From NCBI RefSeq assembly GCF_023571765.1, contig NZ_JAMJXC010000009.1:158956-222955 (forward strand): a stretch of 64,000 bases of DNA, given 5' to 3'. Position numbers and translations under genes: made by a program. Positions within the stretch are counted from its first letter, which is position 1, and every line of letters begins with the position of its first letter. Shown in pieces: positions 46,901 to 54,309 of the stretch. The notes under the pieces were generated by a model. That model made no database searches. It worked only from the letters and a program-made list of their open reading frames with translations, and was not told where the DNA came from. This DNA comes from Xanthobacter aminoxidans. Lineage in GTDB: Bacteria; Pseudomonadota; Alphaproteobacteria; Rhizobiales; Xanthobacteraceae.

Positions 46901-47047
46901 GGCGGCATGATCAGTGCCACCGTCCTCGCCGTCCTCTTCGTGCCGGTGTTCTTCGTCGTCGTGACGAAGCTGGCGGAGCGGCTGGCCGGGCGGGTCGGGC
47001 GCGGCGCGGCGGCGGAGCCTTTGACCGGCCCGGCCGGGCCGGGTTAG
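43904..47047 (+). CDS. RND (HAE1-type) multidrug efflux transporter
   Basis: 1047 residues from ATG 43904, overlapping the adaptor stop by 1 nt. Inner-membrane proton/drug antiporter of the AcrB group: N-terminal F-F-I-D-R-P-V-F-A-W-V-I-A, porter loops, 12 membrane segments. Proton-relay residues are intact: the Asp pair in G-I-I-V-D-D-A-I-V-V-V-E near residue 405 and the Lys in G-L-S-A-K-N-A-I-L-I near residue 930. Its stop overlaps that of the convergent cytochrome gene by 3 nt. Substrate range unknown. Confidence 0.94.
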   Translation: MPAFFIDRPVFAWVIAIVIALAGAVAIPQLPTERYPAIAPPSISIYATYPGASPQTISDGVISLIERELSSVRNLLYFESATDTSGTATITVTFKPGTNPDLAQVDVQNRLKTVEPRLPQAVRQLGLTVEAAASGFLLLVDIIAPGGAYDEVTLGDYAVRNVADELKRVPGVGRVQLFATERAMRIWIDPVKLSAHGITFGDVTTAIAQQNVQIAPGALGAEPATAGQRVTVPLEVDGRLRTPEEFRAIVLRAHPDGSTLTLGAVAQVELGAQSYAFATRSNGKPVATLAVQLAPGANAVTTSSAIAARMTELAKAMPEGMGFSIPFDTAPFVRVSIEKVLVTLLEAMALVFLVMFVFLQNVRCTLIPAIVAPIALLGTFAVMLAAGYSINVLTMFGMVLAIGIIVDDAIVVVETVERLMAQEGLAPREATLRAMGEMSGAVVGITLVLSAVFVPMALAGGSVGVIYRQFVLTMAVSILLSAFLALTLTPALCATMLRPVREHGEKRGVFGWFDRCFAGLTRGYARGVARLVGRPWRMMAGFAVIVMLLGLAFARLPSAFLPEEDQGYFLTSIQLPPDATANRTREAVETMERHNATRPSVRHTESIMGFGFSGSGPNAAMIYTILTDWNARQGASAADEVARANAAARSVREGSIVSMLPPAIDGLGTTSGFALRLEDRAGRGPVALAAAKDRLLAAAAASPVLTDIYEEGLPPGNRIRLHVDRLKAQVLGVSFADIADTLSAAMGSSYVNDFTNLGRVQQVIVQADAAARMTLDDILGLEVRNAAGRSVQLSELAAPAWESGPLQLVRYNGYPAARITGAAAPGRSSGEAMREMERLARQLPPGFAVTWTGQSLQEQEAGAQAPLLLTLSMLVVFLVLAALYESWSVPLAVMLVVPLGLIGAVAAVMLRDMPNDVLFTVGLVTIIGLSAKNAILIVEFARAARARGLDPAQAAVEAAQLRLRPIVMTSLAFTLGIVPLMVASGAGSETQQSIGTGVFGGMISATVLAVLFVPVFFVVVTKLAERLAGRVGRGAAAEPLTGPAGPG

Positions 47048-47616
47048 GGCGTCAGGCGCGGCAGAACGTCGGTGGGGCCGTTCCTGTCCTCGAAACGGTG
47101 CTTCAGCGTGCCCGCCACATGCAGGACGACGCAGGCGAGGAGCAGATAGGCCGCATATTTGTGGAGCGCCTGAAACACCGCGAAGGCCGCGTCGTTCTTC
47201 GGCAGGAGCTCCGGCAGGTGCGGCAGGAAGAAGAAGGGCACGCCGTCGCTCTGGGTGAAGCTGCTGGACATGGCATAGCCCAGCAGCGGGATGAGCACGG
47301 TGAGCGCGATCATCAGGCGGTGGATGGCGTGCGACATCATCTTCTCCCAGCCCCGCAGCGCCGGAGGCAGGCCGGGAATCACGGCGCTGTAGCGCCAGCG
47401 CAAGGTCAGCTGCACCAGCGCGACGAGCCAGACCAGGATGCCGAACTGCTTGTGGTTCACGTAGAAGAAGCCGGCGGTCGGATCGTCTTCGGCGAGGCGG
47501 GTCATGTGCCAGCCGGCTGCGATCAGCGCGAGGATCAGCACCGCCCGCACCCAATGCAGGATGCGCATGGAGCGCGGGTAGACGACGCCCTCTCCGGCGT
47601 GCAGCGACTGAGGCAT
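47044..47616 (-). CDS. Cytochrome b561 family protein
   Basis: 190 residues from Met at complement 47616. Four membrane helices; candidate haem-ligand His residues are in R-I-L-H-W-V, V-N-H-K-Q-F, S-H-A-I-H-R-L and F-Q-A-L-H-K-Y-A / V-L-H-V-A-G. This is the CybB/YodB pattern of small di-haem proteins that move electrons between the quinone pool and periplasmic acceptors or superoxide. The 3' end overlaps the RND gene end on the opposite strand, and it is upstream-separated by 49 nt from the GNAT gene. Confidence 0.9.
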   Translation of the reverse strand: MPQSLHAGEGVVYPRSMRILHWVRAVLILALIAAGWHMTRLAEDDPTAGFFYVNHKQFGILVWLVALVQLTLRWRYSAVIPGLPPALRGWEKMMSHAIHRLMIALTVLIPLLGYAMSSSFTQSDGVPFFFLPHLPELLPKNDAAFAVFQALHKYAAYLLLACVVLHVAGTLKHRFEDRNGPTDVLPRLTP

Positions 47617-47665
47617 GACTCTTTTCCTGTTCTGTGTGGTGGCGTCCCGAGCCCGGTGGGCCGGT

Positions 47666-48184
47666 CTAGTCCCGACCGGCCATGACCTTCTCGAACCTGA
47701 ACATGCCGCCGCCCCCCGGGAGGGCGGGCTGATCATCTCGGTGGGGATCGGGGTGGCCGGCGTGATAATAGGCGACGATCCTGAAGCCGCATGTGTTGAC
47801 GTAGAAGTGGATGTTCCGCCTCTCGAAATAGGGGGTGTGGGTCGTCCACACCCGCGTTTGCGGATAACGGGCTTCGATCGCCGACCATGCGCGCCTGCCG
47901 ATGCCTTGGCCTTCATGGCCAACGGCCACGAAGAACAGGTCGAGGGCGTTCTGCCCGGTCCGCCTGTCGATGAGAACGACCGCGCCGCCGACCCTGTGTC
48001 CGTTCCGCACAATGTGAAGAACCTCCGCGCCCGCGGCTTCGCAGGACTCCCTGATGATCTCGTCCGGCGGGATGGCGGCCTCCGCCAGCGCGCCGAATTC
48101 CGCCATGGCGGCGACGGCGAAGGCCTCCCGCAAATCCTGCCGGTAGCGCGGCAGGTCGGCGGGGGCCACAGGCTCGAGCGTCAT
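47666..48184 (-). CDS. GNAT family N-acetyltransferase
   Basis: 172 residues from M-T-L-E-P-V (complement 48184); a Met 7 codons upstream (48205) is an alternative. GNAT fold with the acetyl-CoA loop [12 protein letters not shown] near residue 103 and the following strand V-W-T-T-H-T-P. The C-terminal [14 protein letters not shown] is the typical beta-6/beta-7 part. Substrate not known. Upstream (48206-48602) is a 397-bp region with several symmetric repeats. Confidence 0.85.
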   Translation of the reverse strand: MTLEPVAPADLPRYRQDLREAFAVAAMAEFGALAEAAIPPDEIIRESCEAAGAEVLHIVRNGHRVGGAVVLIDRRTGQNALDLFFVAVGHEGQGIGRRAWSAIEARYPQTRVWTTHTPYFERRNIHFYVNTCGFRIVAYYHAGHPDPHRDDQPALPGGGGMFRFEKVMAGRD

Positions 48185-48315
48185 AATATCGTGATCCAAG
48201 ATCATGATCCGGCTGAAGGCCCGCTCCGGGCACAGGGTTTGGGGCGATGCGGCGCGGTCGCCGGCCTCCGGCCCGCTGCGGGAACCGGCACCCTGCCGGC
48301 GTCGCAAGAGGGCGT

Positions 48316-48382
48316 GATGGCTTCGGATGGCACTGTGTCCGCTCAGCGGACACAGTTGATCCCCCGCACACCCGAAGCCATC
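48316..48382. repeat. Nested inverted repeats (possible cruciform)
   Basis: The outer arms are GATGGCTTCGG (48316-48326) and its exact complement at 48372-48382. Inside lies a second perfect inverted repeat, ACTGTGTCCGCT (48332-48343) and AGCGGACACAGT (48345-48356), with a single-base centre. The element is in the gap between the GNAT gene and the two-component system. It may be a strong transcription barrier, a REP/MITE-like unit or a protein site; I cannot tell which. Confidence 0.75.
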
Positions 48383-48437
48383 GCGTACGCGGGGCGGGCC
48401 GCGCCCCGTCCATGAATCGGGGCTTCATTGCGTGGAC

Positions 48438-48487
48438 ATTACACCCCCCGGCCGAGGGGCACGGCCCCGCCTCGGCGTGGGTGTAAT
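48438..48487. repeat. Long hairpin overlapping the response-regulator control site
   Basis: ATTACACCC (48438-48446) pairs with GGGTGTAAT (48479-48487), with an inner stem GCCGAGG (48451-48457) / CCTCGGC (48470-48476). The right arm contains the first half of the direct-repeat operator (48482-48498), so the left arm supplies an inverted TGTAAT copy. It could be a terminator for upstream transcription, part of the operator, or both. Confidence 0.6.
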
Positions 48488-48498
48488 CTTCATGTAAC
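48482..48498 (+). promoter_or_regulatory. Direct-repeat operator A (upstream of response regulator)
   Basis: TGTAATCTTCATGTAAC: GTAAT (48483) and GTAAC (48494) are 11 bp apart. The same arrangement occurs before three other transcription units in this locus (50615, 52732, 57100). Tandem half-sites at 11 bp are the usual geometry for OmpR/PhoB-family dimers, and the gene downstream encodes such a regulator, so autoregulation is likely. Confidence 0.65.
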
Positions 48499-48511
48499 GA
48501 TTGCGGCCAAG

Positions 48512-48595
48512 AAGCGGGCGGCCACGAAGCGGGCGGCAGGGAAGCGGGCGGCCAAGAAGCTGGCGCCCAGAAAGCGGCGCCACACGAAGAGGGCA
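48512..48595 (+). repeat. 15-bp tandem repeat, five to six units
   Basis: Units begin at 48512, 48527, 48542, 48557, 48572 and 48587; the first three are almost identical (AAGCGGGCGGCC plus a variable triplet) and the rest decay. In one frame they read K-R-A-A-T, K-R-A-A-G, K-R-A-A-K, K-L-A-P-R, like the tail of a histone H1-like protein, but no good start codon or ribosome site precedes that frame. The array lies in the leader between operator A and the GTG of the response regulator. Confidence 0.7.
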
Positions 48596-48602
48596 TTCAT
48601 CC

Positions 48603-49271
48603 GTGCGCATACTCGTCATAGAGGATGATGCCGATCTCGGCCCCTGGCTGCGGGATACGCTGGAGGCCGCGCTCGGCGGGGCCGATCGCGTGGCGACGCT
48701 CGACGAGGCCGAGACCGCCCTGAAGGTGCGCCCCTTCGATCTGGTGGTGATGGACCGCCGGCTGCCGGACGGCGACGCGGTGACGCTGATCGCCAAAATG
48801 CGGATGCTCAGCCCGCGCCCGAGCATCCTGGTGCTCACCGCGTTGGACGATCCCAACGAGATCGCGCGGGCGCTGGATGCCGGCGCCGACGACTATCTCG
48901 CCAAGCCCTTCGAGCCGGTGGAGCTGATCGCGCGGGCGCGGGCGGTGCTGAGGCGCAACCAGCTCGACCAGAAGGGCGTCACCAGCGTGTCGAACCTGCG
49001 CTTCGACACCTTCGCGCGCACCGCCTACGTGGACGACCAGCCGCTGATCCTGCCGCGCCGGGAACTCGCCTTGCTGGAAGCGCTGATGCGCCGGGCGGGG
49101 CAGGTGGTGCTGCGCGAATCCCTCGACAACGCGGTCTACGGCTTCGACGACGAGATCCAGTCCAATGCCATCGACGCCCACCTGTCGCGCTTGCGCAAGC
49201 GCTTGCGGGAAGCCGGCTGCCGTGCGGAAATCAAGGCCCTGCGCGGAATCGGTTATCTGATGGCTGAATGA
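48603..49271 (+). CDS. OmpR-family response regulator
   Basis: 222 residues from GTG 48603 (GAAGAGGG upstream); the reading frame stays open upstream through an Arg-rich repeat, which I exclude. Receiver domain 1-115 with acidic pocket E-D-D at 7-9, phospho-acceptor Asp51 in V-V-M-D-R-R-L-P-D-G, Thr in L-V-L-T-A and Lys in L-A-K-P-F. The winged-helix DNA-binding domain 128-220 ends in A-L-R-G-I-G-Y-L. Stop overlaps the kinase start (ATGA). It likely binds the 11-bp-spaced direct repeats in front of itself and three downstream units. Confidence 0.95.
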   Translation: MRILVIEDDADLGPWLRDTLEAALGGADRVATLDEAETALKVRPFDLVVMDRRLPDGDAVTLIAKMRMLSPRPSILVLTALDDPNEIARALDAGADDYLAKPFEPVELIARARAVLRRNQLDQKGVTSVSNLRFDTFARTAYVDDQPLILPRRELALLEALMRRAGQVVLRESLDNAVYGFDDEIQSNAIDAHLSRLRKRLREAGCRAEIKALRGIGYLMAE

Positions 49272-50596
49272 GGATGTTGCTGAAGAGATCCATCGCCTCG
49301 TCGGCCGCGATGCTGCTCGGAGGCCTGATCTCGGCGCTGCTGTGCTGCCTCTTCGTCGGCTTCATCGCCTTCTACGGGGACGACGGCGACGTCGCGCAAT
49401 CCGATGTTGCCACCGAGATCAAGCGCTCGGTCCGGCTCGACGAGGCGGGCCGCCCTCTGCTGACGCCGACGGGGCGGCTGATCGCGTTTCAGCGGCAGTT
49501 TCCGCAGCTCTGGTATGTGGTCAGCACGCCTCGCGGCAGCCTTTCCTATGGCGCGGTGCCCCCGCGCGTGCGCGGGGGGCTCGGCCTGCCGGATGCGTCG
49601 GAGGCGCGGTCCGCTTATGACGCCAGCGGGCCCGAGATGCAGCTCCTCGGCTCGACGCGCGCCGAGGACGACCCGGCCATGCTCATCGCCCTCGGCGGGG
49701 CGGTCTACACCAGCACGGAAGTCGTCCTGTCGCTCCTGCGGGAGCCTGACATACCCTCGACGCTCCTGGCGGCGGTGATGGCCATCATCATCCTCACGAC
49801 CATTCTGGTGGTGCCGGCGCTGATCGTGCGGCCGGTGCGCCGGGCGGCGGCCGCCGCCGAGGAGATCGGCGCCCGGGAGGGCGCGCGGCTGCCGGTCGAT
49901 CGGCAGCCCTCGGAGCTGAAGCCGCTCGCCCTCGCCTTCAATCGCGCCCTCGACCGGATCGACGCCGCGACGGCGGAGCAGCGGCGCTTCCTGTCGAATG
50001 CCGCCCACGAGCTGCGCACGCCACTGACCCGCCTGCGCACGCGCCTTGAGCGCGTGGAGGATCGCGAGATCAAGGCGGAGCTGGTGGGGGAGCTGCAATC
50101 GCTGTCGGCGACGGTGACCATGCTGCTGCAGCTCGCGCGGCTCACCTCCCAGCCCACGGAGATGCAGCCCATCGATCTCGTCTCGGTGGTCCGCGAGGCG
50201 ACGGCCCGCGAGGTGCCGACGGCGCTGGCGAGCGGCGTGGACATCGAGCTGCGCGGCGAGGGGCCGGTGATGGTCTCCGGCTCGGCGCAGGCCATCGGCA
50301 TCGGCCTGTCCAATCTCGTACGCAACGCGATCCAGCACGGCGGCAGCGGAGGCCGGGTGGTGGTCGAGGTGGCCGCGTCCCGACGGGTGTCGGTGATCGA
50401 TTTCGGCCCCGGCATCGGCACAGCCTATGGCGGGCGCACGGTCATGGAGCCGTTCGCGCGCGGCAAGCAGGATTCCGCCGGCACGGGCCTCGGCCTCGCC
50501 ATCGTTGCGCAGGTCGCGGCGCTGCATGGCGCCGGCCTCTCCATGGAGGAAACGCCGGGCGGTGGCACCACGGTGACCTTGAGCTTTCCGCAATGA
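49268..50596 (+). CDS. Sensor histidine kinase
   Basis: 442 residues. Membrane segment 11-35, periplasmic sensor region about 37-162 with no recognised domain, membrane segment 165-188, then a HAMP-like linker. His247 in F-L-S-N-A-A-H-E-L-R-T-P-L is the phosphorylation site. The ATPase part has N-L-V-R-N-A-I-Q-H-G (N box), D-F-G-P-G-I-G (G1) and G-T-G-L-G-L-A-I-V (G2). Cognate kinase of the overlapping response regulator. The input signal is unknown; the sensor loop is periplasmic, as is the small secreted protein encoded next. Confidence 0.94.
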   Translation: MRMLLKRSIASSAAMLLGGLISALLCCLFVGFIAFYGDDGDVAQSDVATEIKRSVRLDEAGRPLLTPTGRLIAFQRQFPQLWYVVSTPRGSLSYGAVPPRVRGGLGLPDASEARSAYDASGPEMQLLGSTRAEDDPAMLIALGGAVYTSTEVVLSLLREPDIPSTLLAAVMAIIILTTILVVPALIVRPVRRAAAAAEEIGAREGARLPVDRQPSELKPLALAFNRALDRIDAATAEQRRFLSNAAHELRTPLTRLRTRLERVEDREIKAELVGELQSLSATVTMLLQLARLTSQPTEMQPIDLVSVVREATAREVPTALASGVDIELRGEGPVMVSGSAQAIGIGLSNLVRNAIQHGGSGGRVVVEVAASRRVSVIDFGPGIGTAYGGRTVMEPFARGKQDSAGTGLGLAIVAQVAALHGAGLSMEETPGGGTTVTLSFPQ

Positions 50597-50614
50597 TGTT
50601 CCGCCGGGCCGCCG

Positions 50615-50631
50615 TGTAATGCGTCGGTAAT
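50615..50631 (+). promoter_or_regulatory. Direct-repeat operator B
   Basis: TGTAATGCGTCGGTAAT: GTAAT at 50616 and 50627, 11 bp apart. A -10-like GAGAAT is at 50641-50646, 9 nt after the repeat, the position expected when an OmpR/PhoB-type activator replaces the -35 box. It precedes the secreted protein and ABC exporter genes. Confidence 0.7.
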
Positions 50632-50678
50632 CCTGGGGGCGAGAATGGCACATGTCTTCCATTCTTCCAGGATTCATC

Positions 50679-50984
50679 ATGCGGACCATCGCCACGCTTC
50701 TTCTCGGTGCTGCCGTCTCAAGCGCCCTGAGCGTCAGTCCCGCGGCCGCGGACAGTGACGACATCATCGCCGGCGCCATCGCGGGCGCTGCTGCCGGTGC
50801 ATGGGCCGGATCGGTCTTCGCCGCGCCGCCGCCTCAGGTCTATGTCTACGGCCCCTATCCCGGCTGGACCCGTCCCGTTCCGCAGCCTCCGCCCATCGGG
50901 ATCTACCATCCGGATTTCCATCGGGACGGCTGGGACGAGGATTTCGACGAGGAGCCCGGTGACGATGGCGACTGGGGCCACTGA
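50679..50984 (+). CDS. Small secreted Pro/Tyr-rich acidic protein
   Basis: 101 residues from ATG 50679, which has AGGA 8 nt upstream; an earlier in-frame ATG (50652) would lie at or before the predicted transcription start. Signal peptide 1-24 (T-I-A-T-L-L-L-G-A-A-V-S-S core, A-A-A^D). Then a Gly/Ala-rich glycine-zipper-like stretch A-G-A-I-A-G-A-A-A-G-A-W-A-G, a Pro/Tyr-rich centre and a very acidic C-terminus (D-E-D-F-D-E-E). No known domain recognised. Being first after operator B and 60 bp before the exporter gene, it may be a periplasmic accessory of export or a modulator of the kinase. Confidence 0.75.
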   Translation: MRTIATLLLGAAVSSALSVSPAAADSDDIIAGAIAGAAAGAWAGSVFAAPPPQVYVYGPYPGWTRPVPQPPPIGIYHPDFHRDGWDEDFDEEPGDDGDWGH

Positions 50985-51044
50985 TCCGGCCCCGCCCCGC
51001 TGCGCGCCGAAATCTCCCGTTCCAGACCTGATTGCGACCCTGCG

Positions 51045-52736
51045 ATGACCTCCTCTCCCGCCAAACCGGCCCCGCATCTTTTGCGCGAGGTGCTGCGCCT
51101 TCTGCGCCCCTTCTGGCGGCTCATCCTGCTGGCCAGCCTCGCGGGCGGCGCGGGCGGACTGGCCATGGCCTGGGCGCTCTCGCTCATCAACGGCGCGCTC
51201 GCCTCCGCCGCCTCCGCGGGGATGCTGATGGGCCTTGCCGCGCTGTGCCTGCTCAGCCTCGCCGGCCAGCTCATCGCCGGCATCGGCAACAGCCTGCTGG
51301 GGCAGCGCATCGTCGCGCGGCTGCGGCAGGAGGTGTGCCACCGCATCCTCGATGCGCCGCTCGCCGAGATCGAGCGGATGAAGAGCCCGCGGCTCATGGC
51401 GGTGCTCAACGGCGACGTGGAGAAGATCGCCGAGTTCGGCAATCATTTCGCGGGCTACACCACCGCGCTGGCGATGGTTCTGGGCTGCCTCGCCTATCTG
51501 TTCGTGCTGTCGGTGCCGATGCTGTGCTTCGGGTTGGTGCTGGTGGTGCTGGGCGGGGTGCTCAACTCCGTGGCCATGCGGGCCTGGCTTGTCCGGTTCG
51601 ACGAGGCGCGCGGTCTCGAGGACCAGTTGCAGAAGCTGTATCGCGCCATCATCGAAGGCGCCAAGGAACTGCGCCTCAATCGCCCGCGCCGGCTGCGCGT
51701 GGAGCGGCAGGGCATCGGCGCCCTCACCAACCGCATCGCCGCCGTCAACGGCCGGGCCTACGCCCTGTTCTGGGCCGTCGATACCATCAGCATCGCGCTG
51801 ATCTTCGTGTTCGTCTGCATCGTTCTGGTGCTGCGGCCCCATCTCGGCATCGACAACGAGGTCATCACCGGCTTCATCATCGTGATGCTGTTCGCCAAGG
51901 GGCCGATCGAGGAACTGGCCAGCGCGCTGCCGGTGTTCAGCCAGGCGCAGATCGCCCTGCGCCGCATCAGCGCCCTGACGGCCGGCCTCGCCGAAGAGGG
52001 TTCGAACGTCGCGGGCAGGCACCCTGCGCCGCCCTTCTGCGACAGCCTCGCCCTTCAGGGCGTGCGCCACAGCTTTGCCGGTGAGGGAGGCGCGGGCGGC
52101 TTCGCGCTCGATGTTCCGCACCTGACCATTCGGCAGGGCGAGATTACATTCATCGTCGGCGGCAACGGCAGCGGCAAGACGACCCTCATCAAGATCCTGC
52201 TCGGGCTGTACCGGCCCTGCACTGGCCACGTGCTGCTGGACGGGCGGCCCGTGCTCGCCGCCGGGTTGGAAGGCTACCGGCAGCTGTTCTCCGGCGTGTT
52301 CGCCGATTACCATCTGTTCGATGAGATCCTGGCCGGGCCGGGCGGCGCACTGCGGGTCAATGCCTGGCTGCAGCGGCTCGATCTCGCCGGGGTGGTGGCC
52401 GTCGAAGAGGGGCGCCTCGCCACCACCGATCTCTCCACCGGGCAGCGCAAGCGGCTGGCCTTCATCCACGCCGTGCTGGAGGATCGCCCGATCCTGATGT
52501 TCGACGAATGGGCGGCGGACCAGGATCCGGACTTCCGGGCCATGTTCTACCGCAAGCTCCTGCCGGAGCTGCGGCAGGCCGGCAAGACCGTGATCGCGGT
52601 GTCGCATGACGACCGATATTTCGATGCCGCCGACCGCATCGTGCACATGGCGCGCGGGCGCGTGACCGCAACCGAAACCGTCGGTGCGCGCATGGCCGCC
52701 GCCACTGCGGCTCCCCTCGCGGTGCACGGGGCGTAA
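51045..52736 (+). CDS. SyrD/PvdE-type (cyclic peptide export) ABC transporter
   Basis: 563 residues: six-helix membrane domain (about 20-310) fused to an ATPase. Walker A V-G-G-N-G-S-G-K-T-T at 371-380, signature L-S-T-G-Q at 463-467, Walker B continuing into F-D-E-W-A-A-D-Q-D-P-D-F-R at 486-498, the distinctive motif of the SyrD/PvdE group that exports cyclic lipopeptides and siderophore precursors to the periplasm. Here no NRPS is nearby, so the cargo may be a smaller acylated product of the enzymes at 57166-63873. The stop codon lies inside operator C. Confidence 0.92.
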   Translation: MTSSPAKPAPHLLREVLRLLRPFWRLILLASLAGGAGGLAMAWALSLINGALASAASAGMLMGLAALCLLSLAGQLIAGIGNSLLGQRIVARLRQEVCHRILDAPLAEIERMKSPRLMAVLNGDVEKIAEFGNHFAGYTTALAMVLGCLAYLFVLSVPMLCFGLVLVVLGGVLNSVAMRAWLVRFDEARGLEDQLQKLYRAIIEGAKELRLNRPRRLRVERQGIGALTNRIAAVNGRAYALFWAVDTISIALIFVFVCIVLVLRPHLGIDNEVITGFIIVMLFAKGPIEELASALPVFSQAQIALRRISALTAGLAEEGSNVAGRHPAPPFCDSLALQGVRHSFAGEGGAGGFALDVPHLTIRQGEITFIVGGNGSGKTTLIKILLGLYRPCTGHVLLDGRPVLAAGLEGYRQLFSGVFADYHLFDEILAGPGGALRVNAWLQRLDLAGVVAVEEGRLATTDLSTGQRKRLAFIHAVLEDRPILMFDEWAADQDPDFRAMFYRKLLPELRQAGKTVIAVSHDDRYFDAADRIVHMARGRVTATETVGARMAAATAAPLAVHGA

Positions 52737-52748
52737 TGCTCGCGTAAT
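52732..52748 (+). promoter_or_regulatory. Direct-repeat operator C
   Basis: CGTAATGCTCGCGTAAT: GTAAT at 52733 and 52744, 11 bp apart, differing from operator D (57100) at one base in 17. It overlaps the stop codon of the exporter gene and lies 136 nt before the outer-membrane factor gene. A poor -10 candidate, AAGATG, follows 10 nt downstream. Confidence 0.7.
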
Positions 52749-52884
52749 CGCGCCGCGCAAGATGCCGTGATGCTCGCAAGGGCCACTGGACCGCAACACC
52801 CGCCAGCATCCTCGCTTCCGGGCATCCCGGCTGGCCGGCCTCACGCCGATGGCGAGGATGCCGACGCGCGCCACATGACGGACG

Positions 52885-54309
52885 ATGCCGCTGCAACCTT
52901 CTCCCATGTCTTGCGATGGTCGTGCGCCGGTCGGCCGTCCGTCCGCGGCCCTTGCACTCGCGGGCGTCTGGCTGCTGGCGGGCTGCTCGATGTTGGAGCC
53001 CGTCGTCGCCGAGGCGCCGGTGCTGCCCGGGCGTTATGCGCAGGACGCCGCGCCGGGGCCACGGCGGGATATCGACGGCTGGTGGCGTCGCTTCCGCGAT
53101 CCGGCGCTGGACCGTCTCATCGCCCAGGCGGCTCGTCAGAATCTGTCCATCGCGCAGGCGAAAGCGCGACTCGCGGCCGGGCGAAGCCTGGCGGGCGCCG
53201 CATCCGCCTTGTTCCTTCCGAGCGTGGGCAGCAGCGGGCAGGCGCTGGCCGGCACGTCGGAGGAGCCGTTCGAGGATCCCCTGCGGCAGCCGGTGGTCGC
53301 CGGGTTCGATGCGAGCTGGGACGTGGGCCTGTTCGGCTTGTCGGAGAGTAGCCAGCAGGCTGCGGCTGCCTCGGCCGCCATCGCCGGCGACGAGCTGGAT
53401 GCGGTCCGCATCGCGGTGACCGCGGAGGTCGCGGCGGCCTACATCTCCCTGTGCTCCACGACGCGGCAGCGGGAGCTATTGGCTGCTCTCCTCGCGACGC
53501 AGGAGCGGCGCGCGGGCCTCGCGCGCAGCCGGGAGCGGATCGGCCTTGCGCCGCCGGGTGCGGATGCCGACGGCGCCGCCGTCGCGGAGACGCAGGCCGG
53601 GCTCGCCCGGCTCGATGCCCGTGCGCGGGCGTTGCGCCATCAGATCGCGACGCTGCTCGGCACCGCGATGCCCGACGACACGCTCGGTGCCTCGGGGCGA
53701 CAGCCGCTTCCGCCGGACGGTCCGGAGGCCGGGCGGCCGGCCGATCTCCTGCGGGCGCGGCCCGATGTGCGGGCGGCCGAGCAACGGGTGCTGAAGGCCG
53801 CCGCCGATGTGGGGATCGCGAAGGCGGATCTCTATCCGAAGCTGCGGCTCGGCGGCACGATCGGCGTCGGCCTGCCGTCTCCCGGTTCGCCGCTGGGCCT
53901 CGCCGGCGGGCCGTCCCTCCAGATTCCCCTGTTCGACCATGGCCGGCGGGAAGCCGCGGTCGATGCCCGGCGCGCGCTGCTGGAGGAGGCGCTGGCCGCC
54001 TATCGTCAGGCCGTCCTCGCCGCCTATCAGGAGGCGGCCGGGGCGCTCGCGAACTGGCGCGCCGCGCGCGCGGCGACGACACGCCTCTCTGCGGTGATCG
54101 AGGCGGACCAGCGGCAGGCCCGCCGGCTCGGCGTGCTCTACCGGGAGGGGCTCGCGGATGCGGGCGGCCGGGCGGACGCGGACGCCGGCCTGATCCAGGC
54201 GCAGCGCCGGCTGGCCGTGGCGCGGGAGGCCGAGGGGCTGGCGACCGTCGCGCTCTACAAGGCGCTGGGTGCGGCCGCGCCGGCTCCGGCGCAGGAGGCG
54301 CGGGGCTGA
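52885..54309 (+). CDS. NodT-type outer-membrane factor lipoprotein
   Basis: 474 residues from ATG 52885 (the next in-frame upstream codon but two is a stop); an ATG at 52906 is an alternative. Lipobox L-A-G-C, Cys near residue 34. TolC-like OMF with the NodT opening W-W-R-R-F-R-D-P-A-L-D-R-L-I and second-repeat motif L-R-A-R-P-D-V-R-A-A-E-Q-R near 288-300. Forms the outer-membrane duct. Its stop overlaps the FtsX-type permease start, showing one operon for outer-membrane factor, permease, ATPase and adaptor. Confidence 0.9.
   Translation: MPLQPSPMSCDGRAPVGRPSAALALAGVWLLAGCSMLEPVVAEAPVLPGRYAQDAAPGPRRDIDGWWRRFRDPALDRLIAQAARQNLSIAQAKARLAAGRSLAGAASALFLPSVGSSGQALAGTSEEPFEDPLRQPVVAGFDASWDVGLFGLSESSQQAAAASAAIAGDELDAVRIAVTAEVAAAYISLCSTTRQRELLAALLATQERRAGLARSRERIGLAPPGADADGAAVAETQAGLARLDARARALRHQIATLLGTAMPDDTLGASGRQPLPPDGPEAGRPADLLRARPDVRAAEQRVLKAAADVGIAKADLYPKLRLGGTIGVGLPSPGSPLGLAGGPSLQIPLFDHGRREAAVDARRALLEEALAAYRQAVLAAYQEAAGALANWRAARAATTRLSAVIEADQRQARRLGVLYREGLADAGGRADADAGLIQAQRRLAVAREAEGLATVALYKALGAAAPAPAQEARG

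Noticed and set aside
48512..48595. CRISPR-like array
   Set aside because: Period is 15 bp with no unique spacers; it is a simple tandem repeat. No cas genes are present in the window.
48501..48602. N-terminal extension of the response regulator
   Set aside because: The extension is Arg/Gly/Ser-rich translation of the tandem repeat; the receiver domain begins right at the GTG at 48603.
48428..48628. Small basic protein with K-R-A-A repeats, like a histone H1 tail
   Set aside because: Only a TTG could start it, without ribosome site, and it overlaps the response regulator start. Kept as a tandem repeat, not as a gene.
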